Assembly: GCA_037176845.1 (NCBI GenBank)
Contig: JAYKXP010000143.1
Coordinates: forward strand, 1-64,000
Direction of reading: 5' to 3'
Length of the DNA: 64,000 bases
Origin: Paramarasmius palmivorus
Lineage: Eukaryota > Basidiomycota > Agaricomycetes > Agaricales > Marasmiaceae
Part shown: positions 54,426 to 64,000 of the stretch, in pieces
Numbering within the stretch: the first letter of the stretch is position 1
How the letters are laid out: every line of letters starts with the position of its first letter
Translations under genes and position numbers: made by a program
The notes under the pieces: generated by a model
Seen by the model: only the letters and a program-made list of their open reading frames with translations
Told to the model about the DNA's origin: nothing
Database searches by the model: none

Positions 54426-57400
54426 TCTGTTCTAAATCTACCTTAAGCACCTTTTTGTATGACGCGAGGTAGGTTTGGGTATAGCCAATGATACCTTGAG
54501 CTTGAAGTAGCGAAACATGTCAGAAAGGCAAAGCGCTCAGAAGTTGAGGCTTACATGTTGAATGTACCATCTACTAACCATTGGCAAATACAAGATTCCT
54601 AACTCAACTGCATGTCCTAAATCTTGTTGCAGCAACCCAGAAGAGGAGCATACTGCATGGTTCGAAAGGAGCCAATGACATCTGAGATGTATATGAGTAC
54701 CGAATAACATGAGAAGAACACGTCTCACATATCTGAGAGTGTACAGGCCTGGATGTCTTCCCAGTCTCACAAATGAACAAATACCAAAGGTTGGCGGAAG
54801 GTTGGAGCATTCTTTTTGCTGAGCCTTGTATGTCCCAGCTGGATGGAGGTACACGCTCTCTTCCTGGTTTGAGGGGCAGTAAGATTGGAGAACCTGATGA
54901 ATGAAGATGAGGATGTCGTCATGGTGTCAGCTGATGGCAGTTGGGTATGGTACAAGGAACATTAAAGTCTGCATCGTAGCGTATGACTTTGGATTCCATG
55001 AGATGGTTCTTCAAGATCGTGCTGTACTTGTCCTTCGTCAAGAACGCCTGGCCAAGAGGTCTCCATCTTGCAAGCCTGAGTGTTCTATACCGGAGAGCAA
55101 TCATGAAGCAACATATATTCCAGCCGCCTGCCCAACTTGCTCTTCCAGACCACTTAAGAACATCATATCATTGCCTCCAAAAGTCTACATTCCAGCATGA
55201 GAAAGCCCAGCTTAGGCTGCCTGAAGGAATGTAGGCCATTTGTACTGCCTAGCTAGGTTGAAAGGTCGAAGGAGATACTCGGGAAGGAGGTTGTGTTTGG
55301 TATTGTAATCCTTGTCCTCTACAACACATACTGGTCCCAAATACAAGGTAGATCTGCAGGATATTCATGTGATTGAAGATACACCCATGGAGCAGTGACA
55401 GATACAAGTAGCCTCACCGTCAGAGCTGGTGTAGAACTTGGGGATTGAGATATGTTGGGTGCAGTATGGTGGAGGAAGTTCTATCAGTAGTTACATTCTC
55501 AGCTTGTTCATATAGGAGAAGACTGGAAACAAGTATATTAGCCTCAGCACATGGCTAGCATGAACAAGTTTGAAGAAACTACACACTGTGCTGTTATGTC
55601 TAGTAATCATGATCACAGAAAAGAGTCAAGAGCAACAAGGCACGCTCGCTTCCTCGCAAACACCAAAGAAGCTGTCAAGAGCTCCGACTTGGAGACTCAT
55701 TCTCAGAATGTTAAACGATGAGAGTAACACTGTCATGCTTGCTCCCCGTACTATTCATTGCCATCCTTATCCCTTTTTGCCCTCTTTGAGCCTAATACCT
55801 AGTGTTGGTATGTAGCTAGCACCAATGAGGTCAGTAAAGGACATTTCTTCAAGCTCTGAAGGGGTGTATATGCCTGTCAGGTGGAGAGTTGATTGTCCAG
55901 CACAGTATTAGTGTGTGTCTCGTAACCTGAGGCAGCCTTCATTCTTCCTGTAGTCTTCAGTATCAATTCCTTGTCTATCTCGCGTCTTTCTGGAGCGAAC
56001 AACACGTAAAATGGCAACAACAGGACAGATTATGCAAGGTTGGCGGGTCATCAAGAGGTACGGTATTTCAACCTTGTGTTGTCCTTCATATGCTGGTCCT
56101 TTTTCTGTGAAGGTCTACCCAATATCCTAGAGATAGATTTGATGTTCATGAATGGAAATGAAGACTCCAGCTTCTGGGGGCTTTGTTGGTGAAGCTGGGG
56201 TGTACGGGTGTTTGATGTAGGAGCCAAAGGTACAGGGGAAATGCAATGGTGGAGTGATACCGCTGGGATGTGAACCAGAAGAGTGCAAGGGCAGTTATTG
56301 ACCACAGGCTTCATCACAAGAGGGTGTGGGTATGGAGGGAAATGGCCATAGTGATACTACTGAATGTTCTGGGTCAGGATGAAGCGCTGTTGGATGAAGG
56401 TGTATGAGCTTTACCAGCGATTGGAAAAGAGAAACTGCGTACTGAACAATATCTTCCATTTTCAACTGTTGATCCAAACACTGGTGATCTTCTTGAACAG
56501 CCCAGCAAAATAACTAGGGTCTGAAGTTGAGAGGGGCAGAGGAATGGTAGAAAAAATCATGGTGGTGGTCATTGATAATGAAGAGAGCATTGCGTTCGGC
56601 GTCGTTTACGGTCCGGTCCGGTCGTCCGGGCAGGTCCGCGGCACAAAAATTGCGGTTCTTTCAACGCCTTCACAATGCCTTCAAGCCATTCAGACAAGGA
56701 CAACCTGAAGACATGCCAAGGGAGCAAGATCAAAGTTGGCCAAATCATATTCTCAGTGCGTACAGTCTGTTTCTGAACTCTTTGCCCCATATCTTGACCT
56801 GATCTTGACTATCATTGTATAGTTGAGGACCTTCATGTGACACCCTTTCGATACTCCTTCTCTGAGCCCCAAGAATTAGGATGCAACGAGAAGGAATAAA
56901 CTTGATCAGCTAAACGCTACTGTAACGGACACTATGCGAGTTAACAAAGCCAGATGCCCTCTGCACTGTCACTCCACCATTTTCAATCTCGAGCTCGCCA
57001 ATGACAACCAGATCTCTCTTTGCAGCAGTACCATCTCTCGCATCTTCGTCTTATCCAGACACTCCGCCTCCATTTCTCACAAAGCACCAGCTCTGCCAAA
57101 ACAAGAGCACCCATGATTATTGATTCCTCCATCACACCTGCACCCATAAATACACGCCTACATCTCCCTCTTTCGCCCATACCAGTTCTCCTTCCCATCC
57201 ATTCTGATTTCATGATGCTCCATCTTGGACCTGGGCTGTCGGTAATGGGTTCCAGTACTGTTTTGGGTGAAGAGCCCAGAGACACGTCTCTGGCCTGACG
57301 ACGCGTCATTACCTGCCCTGTCAAGCAATCCCGTCTGGGGTGTTCTCAGGTTAGGGCACAACGAGTGGTTTGGGATACCATTGGAAGCAGGAGTCCGGGT

Positions 57401-58620
57401 AGGCCATAGCTTCTGAAGGAAAGAGATAGCACGCTGGACGATCTAGGCTCAGACCTACTTCATCCGTTGCTCACAAAGATCGAGTTGCCTGGGATCAACG
57501 CTCCTGGTATGTCATTTAATCACTTCAGTGTATATGATACGTGTGTTCTCATTTCACTCCCCTTCCTAAACCCACATAAAAAGGCCCAATTCTCAACATT
57601 TGGATTTTCTTGACCACAGCCTCAATACCATAACTATGTAGTCATCTCACTGCAACGCCAACTCTAACAACGCAACTTGACGATGGTACAAATACTTCTC
57701 TCTCTATAAACCTTCCCTTGCCGACGCTTTTCTATGAACCAGGATCTACCGCACAGGATATCTGCATTTTCGAACCAAGAGACATACCAGCAAACCTGGA
57801 CAGAGATAGGCTCCGTGAAACGTATCCGTTCGCCTGTTCAAGGAAGACGTACTTGCAGCAGGAAGCGAATTGCACGGCGAATACGCACTGGGATCCGATA
57901 AGGTGAGACGACGATTCAACCTCTTAGATGGAAAACGGGATACTGGAAGGCCCACTGGTGTTCTAGAGCTCCATGTGTGAAGATGGTCAATGGGTGTCAG
58001 TGAGTCGTCATTGCCATTTGTTCATCCTCATCTTATGCTTGTGGTACCCTTCTGTGCAGAAACTCTCACTAGACCGGGTTCCAACAACGACGTAGCTGAC
58101 GAGGACTGTGCACGATATGGGTACTTGGCGTGTCCATATCCTCACTCCCGTTGACCATACCAGAGCCTACATATCTTTCTCAGATACTTATGACAATACG
58201 CATATCCACAAGTTGAACAGCTGTGGCTCTGATAGTCAGCCTTAAACCTGACATCGGTTGGCATGCAGCGAAAGGAGAACATTGGATCTGAGTGATGGGA
58301 AGAAAGGATACGTGTTCTATGGATGAACACCAAGTGTATGTATCGCGTAGTCTCATCTCAAGCCGATACTGACGCTGCTCTTGTAGCAACTTCCCAAACG
58401 TCCTACTCTCCGCGTTCATGGTCTCTACCCCCAAAAAGAGTCTTTTTCAACGCGACACTTCAGGCTTGTTGGTGTTAGTTGCGTGTTCAGGAAGCAATTC
58501 CGTGTTGTCGATTACTTAGTACATGTACTGCGGTAGAGTCACGGTGGTTGTGGTTCATTGTATGTCGGTTACCAAGAGATTGAATATATCCAAGAGATGT
58601 CTATACCTCTGAATCGTCTG
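54426..58620. other. Long unassigned stretch with possible gene remnants
   Basis: Only short overlapping frames on both strands. A minus-strand fragment near 58520-58350 (VETMNAESRTFGKLLQEQ...RLEMRLRDTYTW) reads like a helical exon but is preceded by a stop and could not be joined to others. A GC-rich repeat of GGTCCGGTCCGGTCGTCCGG type occurs at 56611-56640 in otherwise AT-balanced sequence. No transposon ends or RNA genes were recognised. Confidence 0.4.
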
Positions 58621-58624
58621 ACAC

Positions 58625-59545
58625 TAGAACATGCCCCATCCCATCCCATCCCAAATACCATCCCCGTGCCTCCTTCCAAGTCCCGGTATCATAGACATCC
58701 TATGTAAAGTTCCTATCAGTAGTCTTTCAATCAAAGACGATCTCTCAAGCCCGAGAGTACAGAGAACACACCCAAGCCCTTTCACCCCTCGTTACCCCCC
58801 GTATCTCCCACATATTGAACGTTTGAACCTTTCCTATGAAAGGTCTTTGACAGAGACCTCGAGAGCGCGAATGACGCGTCCGACAAAGACCCCGGAGGAA
58901 AAAAGGATACGTGGGCATGGGTGTCCGGATTCCTTCTTCCTTCAACCTCTCCGTACACGCCCCAAAGGCATACTACATCTGATCTTCTCTAGTCGATCTC
59001 TTTTCCAACGAAACCGGCGAGGAAGGGGTAGTAGTCTCGCGAATGAGACGGTTGAGCACCCTGTCGACAGTTCGGCGTCCAGGGGAGATGGGGGTGTTCA
59101 TGGGCATGCATGGGTTCGATATTCGCGTTGGAGACGAAGTTGTGAAGGGGTATGTGAGGGAGGAAGCGGAGGAATGGGTTTCAGAGAGGAGGATGCGTAT
59201 TCAGAGAACGAGATGGGACGTGAATCGGTTTGGGCTTCTTCAATCACAACGGAGTGAGCTCTGATTTGAGGAAAAGATAGGCTTGCAGTGGGTTTCACGG
59301 AAGTAGGGGTTGTGAAAGTACTGCGAGGATCCTTGGTCGAGAGACTGTATACGAAGGAAGGGACACGAGAATCAGCAGATGAGTATGTAGTAGAGGAAGG
59401 AATACGTACCTATCTCCCTGAATTGACGCTTTCCAACTTTTTGGGCTATAGACTAAGTCCAAGGAGGTAGAAAGAGTTCAAGCTAGCCATGTCGAGGCAT
59501 CGTTGAAGCTCTGAGGAACAATCATAGTGGTGGAAGTGGGTAAAG
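58625..59545. repeat. Dispersed repeat family A, diverged copy 3
   Basis: The C-rich block at 58631-58690 (CCCATCCCAAATAC ... CCTTCCAAG) matches 62634-62680, and the end at 59455-59540 (GGTAGAAAGA ... GAACAATCATAGTGGTGG) matches 63472-63535. Intervening blocks are only partly alignable, so this is the most diverged copy. Confidence 0.5.
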
Positions 59546-60186
59546 CGACGTTAAGCGCGCTTGGCATTGTCATCGACTCGGATCGACTGCAGCAACCGTG
59601 TCAATCTCGTATATCATAGGTATGTATTATAATTCATGCTGAGGTATACTACGCGTAAACGATGCGAATTGGCTGACAAGGGGAAAGAGAGCATCCGAGG
59701 ACTGATAAATAGCCGCGATCAGAATTCCAGTTGCACCATCGTCCTATCTCTCTACATCTACCTTCTGAACCTTCATTCCGACGAGACATCGCCATCTCAA
59801 ATTGACACTGACAGCTGTACCTCTAGCTTCCGTTTAAGCTTGGGTGTACGGTGAGGCCGGGATACGGAGAGCCGTCACCGTTTCCTTCAACGTGGACACG
59901 ACAAACGTCTAAAGAGAATGCGGAAAAGTGTCAGCAAGTGATAAGAGAAGCACGAACAAGGTACTGGTACACACGTACTAATGAATTCTTTGTTCGGTTC
60001 TTTTGCTCATCCTCGCTTCCAGAGACCCAGTTGCGAGACAATTGCGAATCCCATTGAGCGGGGTATGTAAAGGCTACGCGCAACTCTCTTCTGGCCTAAC
60101 AACTCCCGTCGTGCATATCATGTCCATAGTATAGGACACGCAAGCAATTGGGAGAACTTGCACGGAATCGCCCATGTTCTTCTTAG
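59546..60186. other. Unassigned spacer
   Basis: No supported gene or repeat; short frames only. Confidence 0.4.
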
Positions 60187-60618
60187 GCTAGATAGGATGC
60201 CAGGACGGTGACAAGGATTTTGACTTTCAATTGTTGAACCTTGGCATTCATCGGTGCTCTCTTAAAATCTTCGTCAGCTAGCGTTCCTTTGGATTCTGGC
60301 AGACGAACATACCGCGATACCCTAAGTTTGATATGAGGATGAATTCCCGTCATCTCGATGAGGATAGAAGCGCTGCATTGAGCTTGGTATGTAAATGATC
60401 TAGGAATTGCGTGAGTACCTAGTGCACAGGAACAACGTAGCGTGCGACCTACCGGAACGATACACAGGAGCGCATTCAAAGCTCTTTTTGATGTCGATTG
60501 GACACCACAGTCTGTCTTCGCGAGTAACGAGCGTGTTGGCATACCGAGCCATAGTCGTGTTGGACTGTCCATGTAGATATGCAAGGGTATATCGAGCTAG
60601 ACAGCGAAGATGGACCAT
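60187..60618 (-). CDS. Possible two-exon gene of unknown function (may be partial)
   Basis: On the minus strand, a frame from ATG 60618 (MVHLRCLARYTLAYLHG ... DIKKSFECAPVYRSG) can be joined, by a 48-bp intron with GT-AG ends, to SFTYQAQCSASILIEMTG...HIKLRV and on to KVKILVTVLASYLA with a TAA near 60187. Composition is protein-like. About 200 bp upstream on the same strand, near 60780-60745, a stretch reads VGIEWEISVCSPVYRSG, which resembles the CAPVYRSG block, so these may be tandem related exons or remnants of duplicated genes. Not recognised. Confidence 0.35.
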
Positions 60619-62139
60619 GAGCTCGCTAGGACCATCCTAAGCAGTCTCTACTGCCCCGGATGCACCTTTGAGTCTACGGGCCTAGCCGCAGAGGCTGAGA
60701 TCTAAGAACTGTGTACCGTAAGTACTCCATATAACAGTAAAAACCCAGCCCACGTACCTGTAACCAGATCTATACACAGGAGAGCACACAGAGATCTCCC
60801 ACTCGATTCCGACCTTGGCTACGTTGTGGTAGAGCTGGCCTGAACGAACGACGGTGATACCGAGGTAAGTATCAGCCGTAGTTGCCGCTCACAACATTGG
60901 GCGACCGAGACCCAAGTATTCGGGAGCTGTATGAGCAGCCCAGGCTATGGAGCGTATTGTGCTTGGGTGTCTTTATCTAGGCGATGAACACGTCGAGCTG
61001 GGGAGAAGCTAGGGACAAAATAGAAGCGCAAGGTGAAATGATGCGAAGAACGATGTTCAGAGCCGTAGGTTGATAATCGGTATACGACGGGCTTCGTATA
61101 CTCTTTTCCGATTCCAGAACACCTAGTCGTACCAACCTGAGAACCCAGCCAACCAAACCAATCCCCCATAGGTCCCGGAGACGACGTATCACGCTGCACG
61201 CGCAACTTTCACTGTCTCCTCTCCTCCTGCCTCTCGGAACCACCAGATGCATCCTTTGTAATACCGGCTTTGAGCTTGGAACAAGGAGTCCAGTGTTCAA
61301 GTTCTGGGTTTGGCTCCGAGCGGATACGATTGCAAGTGTTGATATAGGCTGCGGAAAGGATGTTGGAGTGTGTGCTTGACCTTGAACTTTCAGGGTAGAG
61401 CAGCGTTATTAGATGGGAATGACGACGCTAGGGCTCTAAGCGTACGGGATAAGGCGAATAGTGTGGTAGTCGAGCAGGGGGAATGGATAGGAATGGTCGA
61501 GTCGGGATGCGGAGTAGTTGAACGCGAGTGTGAAAGGCAGAGGAACCAATGGATACTATAGGCCAGTCTTGGAAATGTATCTATTTGTGAGACATGGCGT
61601 TGGAAAGTCGAAGGTAGGGGCAGGACAGAAAGCTTCGAGTCATTGGTTTGCCTTTGAGAACGGTGCTTGTCGATGTTCCTGGTTAGCGTTTGTGTACGGT
61701 TGGACTAGGAAGCTGGAGACGAAAACTACTCTTAGCTGTGATAAATGAATAGAATGAACAGATGCCTGCATACCTATCATGTTGTATAGCACGAGTCGTG
61801 GTATGGACGGATGTGGAAGAAGGCAAAGAGCGATAGCCGCGACGCGTCTCTTTGCACCTCTGTCTTTACTGGTATACTTGTTCTTCCGCCAATAAAAAAA
61901 GAAATCTCTTTTATTTCTTTAGTAATCTATGGTATTCAAGGTCTAGGAGCTAGAATATACGCGTACACAACGAAAAGATTCTAGACGCCAACACCGACTG
62001 CATCCATCTGTAGCACAAACTCTGACGATAAACGAAGACACCAGGCGCACGATGCATTCCCTTCCCCAGTACCATTCTCTACAGCGGCCTAAACTTCCTC
62101 AATCCCAGGGGTGCACTATCCCGTAGAATGTCCCGGTCA
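60619..62139. other. Unassigned stretch, probable decayed gene sequence
   Basis: Contains the PVYRSG-like fragment near 60750 (minus strand) and a short plus-strand frame at 61370-61561. I could not build a consistent gene. No transposon structure seen. Confidence 0.35.
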
Positions 62140-63700
62140 AGTCCCAGGCGTTGGCTGACATCCGCCGCTTCGTTCTCATCTCATCTCCCTTCTCCATCCC
62201 GAGGATACGCAAGGCGAGCTCTTGAAGATGTTTTGTGCTCTTGCCATGGGTAGGTTACATATGTTTCGTCTTCTATTTTAAACCACCTTCCCAAACACGC
62301 TTTGACGAGTCCTTTTCCACGTAACATTCGCTACCAAGCACCGAAGGATGTCGACGCGCCTGACGGTGACTCTGGCTTTGAATGGTGATTCGGCGCTGGA
62401 TACCATCGAGTGTATACACCAGGAAGCGAGGTTGAACGGGAAGCGTGTCCAGGTTGCCGAAGACGAGGTAGCGCAGGATAATAGGGCGACCGCAATCCAA
62501 GTACCGCAGAAGGCAGGTATGCAGAGAATAGGCCAGCCTAGTGAGGTTGGTATAAAGGATTGAAGTAGTCTGGGAGCTTGTTTGAATCGGCGATGAAAAA
62601 AAGAACGAGACGCGTCTGCGTCTGCCTATCCCCTGCCCCACCCCAAATACTTCCTCTCCCCCTGCGTACCCTCCTTCCAAGCCCTGCCGTCGTAGTCATA
62701 TCCACCGAAACGATTTCTGGTCCTGATTCGTCAGCTGAACGACGTCCCTTTGATCTCGAGGATATGTACTTACCATTCGCTTACTGCCGCACACACCCCG
62801 CCCTTCTACTTCCTTCAGCTGTATTCTATAGTTGACGTCTCCAATGAAATGTTCGCTCTCAGTGCGAATGACGCGTAAGGGCAACCATGGTACGAGGATA
62901 TTGGTAGGTCTAAAATGCCTGGATTTTCCTTGCTGTGTCCTCTCCCTAGCTTTCCGTTACACGCTCCAACCCCCGACCATTCTCCTTCCTCTGGAGATCT
63001 TCTCATTGTCCATATAAAAGGGAATAACTTTCATTTCCAGTGGAATGGGTGTAGCGTACGGGAGCAGAGGCGGACAAGACTCGTTCGAGAGCGTGAGCCT
63101 GACCGTTTGTCCCAATGAATACGGTTTGAGTGGCTTGGTGAGGTTAATGAAAGGTTTGAGGAGTCACGTCGAGGACGAAGGTATGGAGGGAGGTGCGATG
63201 GAGGAAGGTGTAGTAGGTCGGGAGTGGGTATGAGTGCGGGATAGCAGGATAGAGTACTTGAATGGCTTCTTCCACCGGAGCATGTTCAATAGTGAGGGGT
63301 ATCATGCGAGGTAATAAATTTCGTTTAGATTTTGCGTTGGTTGCTGGTCGTATTGCTGAAAACACTGTGGAATGAGATTCGCCGGATAATGAGGGGAAGA
63401 GGCATGTACCACACACCTGCTCATCTCATTTTTTTCAAACTACTGACCCAATTAACGCTCGATATTCAGAGAAGGTAGAAAGACTATGAAATCTTCGGAA
63501 GGTGAAGAACAATGTTGAAGAGGAGTCATGGTGGTGAGAGTGAAAAGGAGCTGCATTGAGCGCGCCCAACTCGACGACGCGCATGATCGTTCTTTCGACA
63601 CTTTTACATACAGAAAGATAGTACAGTTATATAGCCCCTTGTATTTCAAGCTACGCTACACAAATGTAGCAGAGGTGTAAATGATAGAGCAAGGTACAAA
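62140..63700. repeat. Dispersed repeat family A, copy 4
   Basis: 62140-63550 aligns with 2190-3560, and 63590-63700 aligns with the tail of copy 2 (6890-7010). This copy therefore covers more of the family unit than any other: about 1.55 kb. No coding frame is conserved between copies. Confidence 0.7.
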
Positions 63701-64000
63701 GTAAAAAAAATCACAATGAGACGGCTCTTCCAATCCCATACCTTAAATTCCACCTCCTACAGCTGCCCAAAATCTAGCAGGTACCGCTCAAGGCGACCAT
63801 GCTCCCGACGATACACCGTCTCCCTTTCCAACCAATGCCTTTCTGACAACAACGTTTCCTTGTGTTTCCTCCCAGTCCACTGCAAATGCGTAGGCCATAT
63901 CCTAAGTCGCCAGAAACACCAAGGAGTTGAGATGACGTGCGAGTATACAGGACCATCGAGTGTCCTGTATGCCGCCGCACTTTCCTTCAACGTGAGGATG
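63701..64000. other. Right edge, unassigned
   Basis: A minus-strand frame at 63990-63757 is open but truncated by the window edge and shows no recognised motif. Confidence 0.3.

Noticed and set aside
56050..56560. A fifth copy of dispersed repeat A
   Set aside because: Only a CATGGTGGTG block and a few short words match; the order of blocks is not kept.

Overview
The window looks like a transposon-rich stretch of an Agaricomycete (mushroom-forming basidiomycete) genome. The reasons are 45-75 bp GT-AG introns throughout, a KDZ transposase with its CxC2 cysteine cluster, a Helitron with a Rep-helicase gene, chromodomain Ty3/gypsy elements, a Ty1/copia element, and several basidiomycete-style lineage-specific gene families. 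No rRNA, tRNA, CRISPR or bacterial feature was seen.

Layout. 0.9-1.9 kb: minus-strand multi-exon gene of unknown function, unnoticed by simple ORF calling. 2.2-3.6, about 6.1-7.0, about 58.6-59.5 and 62.1-63.7 kb: copies of one dispersed repeat family, all in the same orientation. 4.35-5.9 kb: multi-exon hypothetical gene. 7.07-36.87 kb: a nested transposon stack. The oldest layer is gypsy-1 (gag, pol with chromodomain, and an antisense zinc-cluster gene). Its gag is interrupted by a complete gypsy-2 element (9163-15297, CTCAT target duplication) and, starting only a few bases further on, by a 15.8-kb KDZ transposon (15308-31089, ATCCAAG target duplication). The KDZ transposon carries its transposase plus at least six other genes, including an RPA3/RPA14-like ssDNA-binding subunit and a 1053-residue protein. 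A CACTA-like element with ~540-bp inverted repeats sits inside one intron of that large gene. 36.97-43.7 kb: Helitron Rep/helicase gene. 44.4-48.1 kb: a non-coding element with ATTGCA-rich inverted subterminal arrays, cut near its right end by a complete copia element (48123-54420, GTGTG duplication). 54.4-64 kb: mostly unassigned sequence with gene remnants and repeat copies.

Two themes tie the window together. First, decay by CpG deamination: ten premature in-frame stops were found in the mobile genes, all TGA and all explicable as CGA to TGA. The paired LTRs differ almost only by transitions, mostly at CpG, and gypsy-2 lost its integrase catalytic Glu by a change that also fits CpG to CpA. 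Second, replication style: both gypsy elements have a 10-11 nt segment about 31 nt after the TATA box that is perfectly complementary to the sequence 2 nt after the 5' LTR, which is the Tf1/sushi self-priming layout. The copia element instead has the Drosophila-copia-type half-tRNA(iMet) primer site. The most notable candidate system is the KDZ transposon with its apparently intact RPA3-like and other cargo genes. Splice models are read by eye and all family assignments come from motifs, not from searches.
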